NCBI RefSeq assembly: GCF_932526225.1
Contig: NC_064038.1
Location: 4,218,001-4,278,000 of the forward strand
DNA length: 60,000 nucleotides
From: Nematostella vectensis
Lineage: Eukaryota; Cnidaria; Anthozoa; Actiniaria; Edwardsiidae
Reading direction: 5' to 3'
Shown: positions 33,798 through 44,586 of the stretch, piece by piece
Layout: the number at the start of each line of letters is the position of its first letter
Numbering within the stretch: position 1 is the stretch's first letter
The notes under the pieces: model-generated
Seen by the model: the letters and a program-made list of their open reading frames with translations, nothing else
Database searches by the model: none
Told to the model about the DNA's origin: nothing
Program-made: the position numbers and the translations under genes

Positions 33798-36700
33798 AGT
33801 GATGACACTAGCTATCGATATTCCTGAATCCCAAATACGCTTTTCAGTAACGAATCCTTGCCCCCATTAATATAACTGGTGGCTGAATAAAGTGAGAAAA
33901 TGTCGTATTCTTGTTGCGACTGCTTGATTATATCCTTTTTAAGATCTCCAAGGTAATCTGTTATCCGTTGTTTTATATTCCGCCTTTAATGTTACGCGGT
34001 TATGATTGTTCTTGAATGTCCATCAGCAAAGATAGAGCGGCGTATATGTTTATCGCTAGCACGTAGCCGGTAAGTTTGTAAATCAGCACTTGTCTGTGCG
34101 GTGTACAGCCCAAATCGTGTATCTGAATTGATTATCGCTTAATCCAAACATACAAAAGGCATGCACCGTTGTTCCAGTTAACGTGAATGGCTCACAACGT
34201 ACTGGGAAATTACGCAGAAGATTTCAACGCGAAGGAAGGCAGAGAATGATGGTTGCGCCAGATTAAATTGCTACTTTTTAAAGCATAAACCACAGTGTAC
34301 ACAGAGATGATATGATGGCTTACCCCTGGCGTAACAAGCACGACTTCTAAACCGACCACTTGTGAAAAATAGACGCTTAGATCCACAAAGTTCAAATCTG
34401 ATTAATAATAAATGGTGGTGTTCCATAGCAGTCGCAACGCCACTTAGATTTATCATGCAACTTGCGGTTTGAGGATAATCGGGTTAAATCCTGGGCAAGA
34501 GCGCTCATCGCACGCTGGTGACATTAACCCGAGCGAAGCCCTGATTTGTCTGACGTCTCTCGCGCGGGGCGTTGTTTCGCGGCGTTGTCTTTTTTTTTTT
34601 GTTGAATAATCTCTCTAGTCGTTTCGTCTGACCGGTTGTTGTTTTGTGAATAATTTTCCTTTTCCGTAGATTAAAAAGACAGTGAAATCCAACAACCTGC
34701 TGGGGAACAACAAAACAGGCAGCCGGATATCATTAAATAATAGCCCCCTAAATCATTCATTGCTTCCTATTTAGTACCTCGCGAAAAGGGTTTGTTGTAA
34801 GGTCCCAGTATCGTCTAAATTGTGCACCAGCTTGAGTAATTCCTTTGATGAGATACCAGTTGCCTCGGAGTTAAATGCTGTGCAAAACCCTCCAAATTAA
34901 CATTAGCTATTCACAAAGACAGCGGAGGTAATTATACCGGCTTTGAAAGCTAAAGAAATTGAATTATAACAAGCAGGAACAGCAGGTTTTGACGACGGCC
35001 GAAGGGTTAGAGATAGGGAAAGAGCTGTTAACGTACAGTCAACAAATGCACACAAAGCCGGGTGGGTATCTACGACCTTCTCGTGGTTTCAGCTGACCCT
35101 ACACGTACCAAGTGACGTCAGAGCACGAACACACCAAGGGGGATTCACAACTGCAATAACACGACTACAAGATTACGATCGCTTCCAGAATACATCTATT
35201 GGATCGAGGCAAAAGATGTGTTCAATACTACATCATTTTAGATGATCGTGCTACAAGTCAAAACTAGTCTATTCACACTTGAACACTCTCCTTTTGAGTA
35301 CGTTAATACGGAATTTCAAAGAGTAAATATTGGGAAGATGTAAACAAACCGAGAGCTGATAAAAAATGGTCACTTCTTGATCGCGAAAACCTCTACATAA
35401 AGCACCGTGTCGCTAATAAAAAGAAACAACGAAAATTAAGCAAGATTGAGCAATTATTTTTACGATCGTGAATGAGAATCCTATGGAATTTGGGTGGACA
35501 AAATTCAATTAAAAGCGGGGTTGAAAAAAAATTCAATTTAATGTGGGGCACTATACCTAAAATGGATTTATAATTTTTGAGTTGATCAGGTTTCATTTCT
35601 AGCTACTTCCGCGGGGCAATATCAACATTTCAGGGCACGCTTTTGCATTTCTAGACTCCTCTGTCAGCAAATGCATTGATACATCTCGTATTTACAATCC
35701 AAACAGGCGAAACGTCGGCTCATACGCCCAATAGACTTGACTTTTTCCTAATGGGAACCAAATAAGCACGCCAGAAATTGCTAGGAGTTGTCCAATCATC
35801 AATTAAAACCCATCAATTCATACAAGTCCTTGATAAATTATTCGGCAAAACCGCTAGTTTTTTTTTTTTTTTTAGTTTTAAGCGCTCAAAATATCCATGC
35901 TAATATCAAAAACATCAATAAATTTACACTATCATTCCTCTCACATTTTCTAAACACTTTTTTCTATGTAGCGAAGCAGCAAATCATGAGCTAAATATAT
36001 TTCATGATGTCATTCTTAGAAGAAAATTGTCGCTTTAATATTCCTAGGGTATTGTGCCTATAGTCCCAAACAGCCTAAATACAATTATCATAAGTTTTTA
36101 TGTACAGCTGTTCCCAGCCAAATGTGAGAGTTTTCAAGTGTAAAATTGAAAAGATCGGAATTGCAAAGTAGTAACATTAGTAATTATTAACCGAAAATCG
36201 GTTTGCACTTTTTACATTTCCTAAAAAATGAAACGCCTTGAAATCATGAATTACGAAATATAAAAAGTAAAATGAAAACACAATCAGATAAAAAAAAAAT
36301 GTTGAGTACAAGATTTGTCAAAAGCCTTTTCAGGATAAAGCGATTGTCCGTAGGAGAAATTGCACAATTATAATTGTAGTTATCAATTGGTCAAACGTCA
36401 AGACCTTACGATTATAAAGCGAAAATGTCTACAATGCAGTAAAAAAAGGTAATGTCTATCAATTCCTTGGCCTAAATCTTAATTGGTAACATACCAATTC
36501 TAATCGAGAGTATTTTGTGAGATGGTATCGTGAAGGTTGAACTCTGCGGCCAGTGGCTGATACATCTCGACTACGCAACAAGATCTCTGAAAAGACGAAA
36601 GTCCAAAAGAGTTAAATAAGCACTACGACCGCACGGTTCGGTGACGTTTTGTTTCTAGCAAAAAGGGATACAAACCATTTTGGTCTTTAAGAGTTTCTTT

Positions 36701-37450
36701 GCTATGACAATGTTTCACGAGTCACTTTTTAAAGAGATACAAAATGCAACTTTATTACAAATAAGAACAAGTTGTAGCAACCGAGCTGTCGTTTGGGTTG
36801 AACGATAACGCTCTCGAAACTGTCGGAGAAACCTGTCTGTCTAGAAGCTAATCTTGAAGCAACACCCACGACACGAATCAGGAAGAGGAATAATTAAAGA
36901 ATTTATCGACCGCCTCTCCCTGTTTATGGCCTACCATCAGAAATACCGGATAAGTGGGATTTGAAGGCTTTTAGAACTGACTTACATAAATAGGTATTTT
37001 ACCAAATAATAGTAAGATAGTGAAAAGGGATTATAAATCATTTCAGTTTGGTTTCAATTGCTTTTCATGACTAAGACGAGGAAAAGATAAGGGAAGATGC
37101 ACAGTGCGCAATGAGCGTACGCAGTTTGTAAAAAAAGTTGTGGTAAATTCTAAAGTCCAGAGCATTGTTTGTTCGTATTGAAGGGGCGGTAAATTGCATT
37201 ATAAAAGAATTCTCAATATTTTGGTAAACAACCGAAAAATCGTAAACACGCAGTCGAAATATATCGATTTTGTATATAACTGCGGCTCAGTCTAAACTGT
37301 ACTAAGCTTTTGTTCCGACGTTTTCTCTGCTTTTCAATTATGCATTGCACAGATAATCAGACCCAAATCCTCTTGGTCACCGTAATTAAGGTCTTAAAAG
37401 GTTTACACTCTTATAATTGATATTTACTCTGCTAGTATTACCGTGTAAAA
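33798..37450. other. Upstream region of the intronless GPCR and gene-free stretch
   Basis: AT-rich with scattered homopolymers (T run at 35860-35874). No gene or mobile element recognised. The receptor promoter should be within the first kilobase, but I see no decisive element. Confidence 0.5.
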
Positions 37451-37531
37451 ACAATAGACCAAAAACTGGAATTCGACACTGCCAAAAAAAAAAAGGCAGA
37501 GTTGAATTCCAGTTTTTGGCGTATTGTATTC
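37451..37531. mobile_element. Small foldback element (TIR family CCAAAAACTGGAATTC)
   Basis: CCAAAAACTGGAATTCGACA...CTGCC, then an A run, then the near-perfect reverse complement GGCAGAGTTGAATTCCAGTT TTTGG. The outer CAATA also pairs. The same terminal sequence occurs at 49405-49526. A third, partial relative (AGAAGTCTTATAAAAGACGA, then AAATCTGGCAGATTCGACT) is at 37715-37755. Non-coding. Confidence 0.8.
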
Positions 37532-38148
37532 ATTCTTCTGGTTCACGAACACGGCTATTTGGGCTTTTGTATCTATTCGTGTAAAAACAATAATATGAAA
37601 TGCTCTATATTTAAACAGAAATCGCTGGATAAGGGCTAAAATTCCCATCAAAATTCGTGAAGGATTTTCTTATCTTTAGCCATAAAAGCCGATATATATA
37701 TATAAGTCTGTGCTGAGAAGTCTTATAAAAGACGAAAATCTGGCAGATTCGACTAACAGTTTCCTGGGAAAAGTGTAGAGTTACTGCAGTTTTTTATATT
37801 CTCTCGCCAACGCTTTTCATCAGCTGAATCGCCTTCTGGCTCCCGTCATTTAAAATCCTTGGAGCGTTTTCATTGGCAAGCACTGATTGAGTGAGGGAAG
37901 AGATAAAAACAAACAATAAATAAAAGTATGGGAAATGTTAGATAATTATTAGTAAATTGTTTTCCCTAAGAAGTCGAACCGATAGTTCCGCACATTCCGT
38001 ATTACCTCCAATTATTCAAACCATCTCTGCTCCGAATATCCTCACTCTACATAACTTGAAGTGTTTACGTTTAATAATTTACTTCACAAAGGCATATATG
38101 GCCATATCGTAAAGGCTTCCGTTTTCTACATATTTTCGTTATACAAAT

Positions 38149-38327
38149 TACAGTAGAACCCCGCTAACTCGAACTCTGAAGGGAAACAAAAATCAGTTCG
38201 AGTTAGCGGGGAATTTGAGTTAGCAGAGTAAAAATGACTCAAAATTAGTTTCAAGGGAAATCGAACTTAGTTCTAGTGAGCGGGGAATTCGAGTAAGCCG
38301 GGTTCTAGTTAGCGGGGTTCTACTGTA
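38149..38327. mobile_element. Tc1/mariner (pogo-type) MITE, 175 bp, TA target duplication
   Basis: TA at 38149-38150, then CAGTAGAACCCCGCTAACTC GAAC. The right end is the reverse complement (AGCGGGGTTCTACTG, ending 38325) followed by TA at 38326-38327. Further internal GTTAGCGGGGAATT segments repeat the terminal sequence. CAGTAGAACCCCGCT ends with TA duplication are the signature of pogo/Tigger-like elements. No transposase. Confidence 0.88.
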
Positions 38328-38508
38328 TTTCGAAATCCTTATTGTAGGAGCACTCAACTACAAAAAAAAAAGAGCAACACCAGTTAAACAATATTTTTTG
38401 GTCGTTGTGCAATGCCATGTCATGTACTTTAAAGTGTTTGCGATTTCTGGAGGCTCTATACCTCTTTTTGATGCCTCTATCCGCAATTATTGACACTTTT
38501 CAAATAAC

Positions 38509-38514
38509 TTTATT
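38509..38514 (-). terminator. Poly(A) signal of UBL7
   Basis: AATAAA on the minus strand, about 140 bases after the UBL7 stop. Confidence 0.5.
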
Positions 38515-38655
38515 TATGAAGCTTTAATGTCAGTATTTTCATATAACATCAATAACAGTAGCAGAGACGTCACATCATTCAGCTTAGCAGTATTTCAGTC
38601 AATACGACCACATCACTCATCTTTCTTTCTTATTGATTTGCATTTGACATGCGCA

Positions 38656-41600
38656 CTAGGTACCGCCAAACAGCAAGTCCAGCGCAGACTGCACGTCTCC
38701 ACCGCTGGCCCGTAGCGCCCGAAGGCTCGCCTCTTGGTCAGTGATCCCCATATCACGCAATTGTTGCAGCTGTCCCTGGGAACATAGAGCTCACGTTAGC
38801 ACAAGTCATGAAGTAGCTCAAAAGTTTAGTATGTATGTTGTGAGAAAAGTTGGACGAACGCATGGAGAGTAGTAGATCTTGGGTAAAAAAAGCTTGCCGG
38901 CAAAAGTGATAAGTCGGACACCACTTGTTTCATGAAATATTAAAGACATTTGTACTTTTTTTACTCAGGATTCTGCAGCCTCAGGCTCTTAGACTTCAGA
39001 CCATCTGTTTGTGACCATTGACAGTACTGTCTCTTGGTCTTTTTGGCCAACTGTCTCTTTGTCAAGTTGACTGTCTGTCCATCAGTTTGTTAAGACAGAA
39101 ATCAGTCGACCTGCCTACATGTGTCTGTCCATCTGTCTTTTTGTCCATCAAGGAAGACATCAGAAGATTGGCCTACAGTACATCTGTATGTCAGTCTGTC
39201 TTTCTGTCTATCTAGAAAACAATAGTGGATAGGCCAACCGTACATCTGTTTGTCTGTCCATCTGTCTTTCTGTCTATCAAGAAAGACATCAGTGGATTGG
39301 CCTACAGTACATCTATCTGTCTGTCTGTCTGTCCACCTATCTGTCTGTCCATCTGTTTACCTAAAAAGACATCAGTGGATTGGCCTACAGTACATCTATC
39401 TGTCTGTCTGTCTGTCCACCTATCTGTCTGTCCATCTCTTTACCTAAAAAGACATCAGTGGATTGGCCAACAGTACATCTGTCTGTTTGTCTGTTTGTTC
39501 TTGTCTGCCTGTCCATCTGTTTATCTAAAAAGACATCAGTGGATTGGCCAACAGTACATCTGTCTGTTTGTCTGTTTGTTCTTGTCTGCCTGTCCATCTG
39601 TCTATTAAGACAGATACCTACAGTCTTTCACACACACCTGTAGCTGTGTCTCTGTCAGCTCTGTAGAGCTGCTTCCTGCTGCCGAAGAGCCACTCATTGC
39701 CGAGGACATGGCCTGGGAGAAAAGGTTCCTTGTCACTCTGTTGGTACGGCTGGATGATGAGGAGGTCCCGCCTGTAGATGGACTTGTTCCTGAAGGGCCT
39801 GCTCCACTAGGCGAGTCTAGAAAAGAATATAATTAGTTCTCTAGTTATAACTACTGGTTGGAGTATCTCCCACACGTCTCTCCTCTCTATTCATAGCCAT
39901 AGCAGTCCTCAAATAATTGGGGGAAGACACACTACAAAAACATTAGGGGCACAGCCACGCCCCTACTGGTAATTTCCTTAAAATATTTGGGGGGCACCAG
40001 CACCCAGGGACTCAACCCCTGCTACGGCCATGCCATTTTCTTCTTATTCACTTTGCTATGTAGGTAACATTGCTAGGAGGTTTCAATCAAAGTGCACAGC
40101 CCTTACTGTAGATGTCAAAGGAAAGGAGAGACTTGACTTCAGGTTCAGGTGGTGGAGGGGGGGGGGGGGGTGGGATTGCTAAAGAATGGGGGGTGCACAA
40201 TTATATTGTAGATATCTATGCAAAAAATATATGGTTTGGTAATTCCTGAATGCCCCCTACACCCAGTTGTACAGTAGTGATGCAACTATGCCCATCTGAG
40301 CAATCTTGGCAGTCTGTATAGTTTTAGTCTGTGATTAGAATCATGACATTACCATTTGAAGACGGTAAGCCAGCACTCGCAAGAGCAAGAGCAAGCATGG
40401 ATGGTGTAACCTGCGCTCTGGTGGCTTGTGAGGCTTGTATGCGCTCCTCGTGGGCGGCTACCATCTCTGCCTGGGCTATCAGCTATAAAGTATACAATAC
40501 TGTATGTTATCAACATCATTTATATTTTACAGTCACCACCAACACATACTCATCATCATCACCGCTACTATCATCACTTCATAAAATCAAAACAGAACTT
40601 GAAAGCTTACCCCTGGATCCATATCCTGCATTTCCTCATCCATGTCATTTGCTACAACTCCACGGCCAGGAGAAGTGTCATCATTAGCAGCTGCTGCCGC
40701 GATGTAGGACGCTGCCTGTACAAGACTGGGGTGTTGCCTGACAACCCTATGATGAGAAGACCGAGGTGGGTCAAAATATGTCGTACAAGAGAGGGGTGTC
40801 GCTTGACAACCCTAATGAGAGAAGGCAAATATAGGTCAAAATATGTCGTACAAGAGAGGGGTGTCGCTTGACAACCCTAATGAGAGAAGGCGAATATAGG
40901 TCAAAATATGTCGTACAAGAGAGGGGTGTCGCTTGACAACCCTAATGAGAGAAGGCAAATATAGGTCAAAATATGTCGTACAAGAGAGGGGTGTCGCTTG
41001 ACAACCCTAATGAGAGAAGGCAAATATAGGTCAAAATATGTCGTACAAGAGAGGGGTGTCGCTTGACAACCCTAATGAGAGAAGGCAAATATAGGTCAAA
41101 ATATGTCGTACAAGAGAGGGGTGTCGCTTGACAACCCTAATGAAAGAAGGCAAATATAGGTCAAAATATGTCGTACAAGAGAGGGGTGTCGCTTGACAAC
41201 CCTAATGAGAGAAGGCAAATATAGGTCAAAATATGTCGTACAAGAGAGGGGTGTCGCTTGACAACCCTAATGAGAGAAGGCAAATATAGGTCAAAATATG
41301 TCGTACAAGAGAGGGGTGTCGCTTGACAACCCTAATGAGAGAAGGCAAATATAGGTCAAAATATGTCGTACAAGAGAGGGGTGTCGCTTGACAACCCTAA
41401 TGAGAGAAGGCAAATATAGGTCAAAATATGTCGTACAAGAGAGGGGTGTCGCTTGACAACCCTAATGAGAGAAGGCAAATATAGGTCAAAATATGTCGTA
41501 CAAGAGAGGGGTGTCGCTTGACAACCCTAATGAGAGAAGGCAAATATAGGTCAAAATATGTCGTACAAGAGAGGGGTGTCGCTTGACAACCCTAATGAGA

Positions 41601-43549
41601 GAAGGCAAATATAGGTCAAAATATGTCGTACAAGAGAGGGGTGTCGCTTGACAACCCTAATGAGAGAAGGCAAATATGGGTCAAAATATGTCGTACAAGA
41701 GAGGGGTGTCGCTTGACAACCCTAATGAGAGAAGGCAAATATGGGTCAAAATATGTCCTACAAGAGAGGGGTGTCATCTGATAACACCAAGAAGAGAAGG
41801 CAAGGGTGGGTCAAAATACAGTATTAAGTCTTATCAGAGGGACTCATATGTACTTAAAAACAATTGACAGCTAAATTCATAGTTTTATGATCACTAGGAA
41901 TTTCTTGTAGATGAAACTATTTTTTGATAAATCAATTATTACAAAAATCCTTTTTGCAGTCAAACAGTTAATCGGGACAACCAAAAAGGCACAAGTCATT
42001 GATAGGCTTTGTTTGTTTTTATTATATTTTATCTTTCAATCAAGTGTTTTGAATGCCATTTAAAGTGCTTTATCTCACCTGTCAATATCAGCTGTTTCTA
42101 TAACTTGTTGTAAGAGCTCACGGTCCTGCAGAAGAGCTGACGATCAAATAAAACAAGAAAAATCAATAACTTAAAAGGGAATTGTGTAATAATGGTAGTT
42201 GGTTTGTCAGAACTACAGTAAGATAGACTCACTCAGTGCAACGGGGTCATCAGACAGACCGGGCGTGGCAGAAATCAGCTGCTCTAGCATGACTGGGTCC
42301 CCAAGAATTTGTTCAATCTACAATAGCAACAAAGAACTCAATTATTATATGAAAATTATTATATGAAAATTATTATATGAAAATTATTATATGATTTTGT
42401 ATATAGTGTGATACTACTGTAGGTTTTATCTTGTTGTGATACTGATACTAGATTATATCTTATGAAGACAATATAAACACTTGAAGATAAGATTCAAATC
42501 CACACAAAACCATGTAATATTCTCTATTTATGGTACGTGTCTGGATTCCTAAATAATTTTCTAAACCAAAAATACTGAAACATTCATTATGGCACATTCA
42601 TTATGACAAGAAAAGGATATTTTCTTAATCTGCAACATCACTCAATGAGGAACATTGTTGGGTGGGTTCAGGCTGAAAGTGTTTCTAGGAATCTTGCTAA
42701 GATTCTTGCATTCTTGCTGGTGTCGGGGTGGGGGGTGGGGGTGGGCTAAATCGTTTTCTGGGGAGTGGAGGAGTTGGTTGGGATGGGAAAGCTTACTGTG
42801 TTTCTGTAGGTAGGACTCTTGATTGCTGCTTCAAGGACTTGCATTACATTGGAAACAGATGTATTTTCTTTGTCTTGCTCTGTACAATATAACAATAAAA
42901 AGTTCTCAAAATGATCTGGAGGGCTGCTGTAGGTGCAGTATATAAAGTATCAAACAACAGTGGTGGATACAGGATTTCTCAGAGGTTGGTTCAATTCTAG
43001 AGCATAACTTGTACCTATTGGATCTTGTTCTGTGAGTTTTCTCAATATGTAGACAGTACAGCCTTCTTTCACGCCACACATCTCAAGGGAGTTCTCATCT
43101 CTCAGGACCTGACCACCATAAATGATATCTGGAGAATAAAATATTCAAGTATGAATACAAAGCTTATTTTATTTAAACTATTCGCCACGATTACTATAAA
43201 GAGATATAACAATTTCTTTGGCTCGGAAAAAGATTTTTTAGCTATCTATAATTAATGTAGATATATCATATTTGTCATGCATACTGCAGCTGAACGAAAA
43301 GCCTTGACTTAATCATGTAAATAAATCGTGTATAGCGAAGATGTGACTTCGAAGAGGAAAACTGCCGTAACACAATGCCTTAGTACACTGAAAATTCAAC
43401 GTGTCAAATAACTTACTTTGTTCGTTAGCCGGTATACTAACAATCTCAGACGTCTTTTCCTTCAATTCGCCGACCTTCAGGTCCAAGCCAATCCCTTCTA
43501 AGCGATGCTTTCCTCGTTTCCTTGCCTCCCTTATACAAATAAAAGGCAT
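38656..43549 (-). CDS. UBL7: Ubiquitin-like protein 7, 9 coding exons (345 aa)
   Basis: Ubiquitin-like/UBA adaptor. Minus-strand coding exons: 43549-43417, 43128-43015, 42879-42797, 42317-42233, 42136-42079, 40746-40611, 40482-40353, 39816-39638 and 38775-38656. They sum to 1038 nt, exactly 346 codons, with every intron GT-AG and phases matching. Exons 1-2 encode the ubiquitin-like domain, ending IIYGGQVLRDENSLEMCGVK and VYILRKL. The middle has helical segments (VMQVLEAAIKSPTYRN, QILGDPVMLEQLISATPGL, VVRQHPSLVQAASYIAA) and a Ser/Gly-rich linker. The last exon is the UBA domain (QLQQLRDMGITDQEASLRAL, then GGDVQSALDLLFGG), very close to human UBL7 in wording. Human UBL7 is about 380 residues. 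Intron 5 carries a 65-bp array derived from exon 6, and intron 8 a CTGT-rich minisatellite. The gene diverges from the PWWP gene. Confidence 0.92.
39040..39612 (+). repeat. CTGT-rich minisatellite in UBL7 intron 8
   Basis: Copies of an approximately 75-90 base unit made of AAAGACATCAGTGGATTGGC, then CTACAGTACATC and runs of TGTCTGTCTGTC. There are about six copies, the last two nearly identical (39445-39608). It ends about 25 bases from the donor of exon 8 (39638). Confidence 0.88.
39900..40030 (+). repeat. Dispersed repeat related to 7.57-7.69 kb
   Basis: Contains GGGGCACAGCCACGCCCCTA and CTGGTAATTTCCTTAAAATA TTTGGGGGGCACC, paralleling the block at 7605-7685. A relative in reverse orientation is at about 48670-48830. 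A G13 run follows at 40157-40170. Confidence 0.55.
40718..41825 (+). repeat. 65-bp minisatellite born from the UBL7 exon 6 splice acceptor
   Basis: About 17 units with period 65 (GGTCAAAATATG at 40769, 40834, 40899 and so on). The inner units are almost identical (AGAGGGGTGTCGCTTGACAA, then CCCTAATGAGAGAAGG). The first unit, 40718-40782, is part of the gene: 29 bases of exon 6 plus 36 bases of flanking intron, aligning without gaps in period. On the minus strand each unit reads TTTGCCTTCTCTCATTAG then GGTTGTCAAGCGACACCCCT, a good 3' splice site followed by a decayed copy of the exon start (VVKRHPSLV for VVRQHPSLV). The last unit (from about 41757) is divergent. Confidence 0.93.
42338..42392 (+). 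repeat. 15-bp repeat, four copies
   Basis: AATTATTATATGAAA repeated in tandem just after (plus coordinates) UBL7 exon 4, within intron 3. Confidence 0.85.
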
Positions 43550-44586
43550 CGCTGCGTGAAAATGAGACTTTTTGGATTGGAAAATTCCACCAAACCAAAT
43601 ATTTTGAATCGACTTTATTTATCACTGATGTAACCACGCGACTTACGCGAAAAAAGAGACTAGGACTAATAATCTGCATTTGATGTGAGGGACTGGCTCT
43701 AACACATTATTGGTTATCTGCGAATATATTTCGCGCCATGTTCGATTTCTGAGGTTTTGTTGAGAAAAAAACACAAGATTGGAGACTTTGACATTTCATA
43801 TGGTCTGTTTCGTCATTTTACTAGACAGAGAACAGTTATAAAGGTAAATTACAGCCATCCTTGTGTATGGAAGACACACAAACTGTGGACAGCAATCAGG
43901 CCGAAATATATGTGAAACGACGACCCCCGGCTGCAGCTATTTTTTGGAACACGAGTATATTTAGGAACCGTACATGCTAAACATAAGTTAGTTTACGTTT
44001 GCATTAAGGACTCAGTTCCACAGTAAAGCTTTTTAAAAATTTCTGCCATTTATCTTATAATTCTGGAGTTTTATCTTGTACAATTAACTACGAGAAAGAT
44101 ATAAAGGAGTAAGGCAATGGTGCTGCTTTTACACAGCGCACCCATCCACGTATTTGAATATTCTTGTAGTTATTGCCTGTAGAAATTCTCCACTCATTTT
44201 GAGTGTAGGAGGGGAGGGTGTCGTTTCCCCAATTAGCAGACCATTTCTATTTAGGTAGCTCGCAGTGGTACTTAATTTTCCTTTGTTAGAGCGGACCTTC
44301 CAGTCTTCTGAAACACCAAACCTCCTGTATATGGGCCTGGAGATGCAAAATCCCATTGTAGACTTATCACTGAGCTGGCTGAGCTGATGTAAATAGATTA
44401 AACAAAACTATACTGATGCTATTATATTTTTTAGGACCAGGAGATGTTTCATTGGAGGCTTTTATAGTGGAGATAAAAGGTTTTGTAATGTGAGGAGCAG
44501 TGTATTGTTCAGGATGTAGGAATGGAAAGGATATAAGAATGGGAAGACTGAACGATTAAGGGGTTATTGGAAGAAAGATTCTGCAA
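43550..44586. promoter_or_regulatory. Shared upstream region of UBL7 and the PWWP gene
   Basis: The start codons are 1037 bases apart on opposite strands, so both promoters (and any 5' UTR exons) lie here. I see no TATA box placed convincingly for either gene. A minus-strand frame at 44129-44356 has no recognisable content. Bidirectional promoter use is inference from the arrangement alone. Confidence 0.45.

Noticed and set aside
39225-39643. Cys/Ser/Val/Leu-rich plus-strand frames suggestive of a secreted cysteine-rich protein
   Set aside because: Generated by (CTGT)n within UBL7 intron 8; three frames are open together.
40331-40871. Plus-strand frames over UBL7 exons 6-7
   Set aside because: They are antisense to well-supported coding exons and have no recognisable content.
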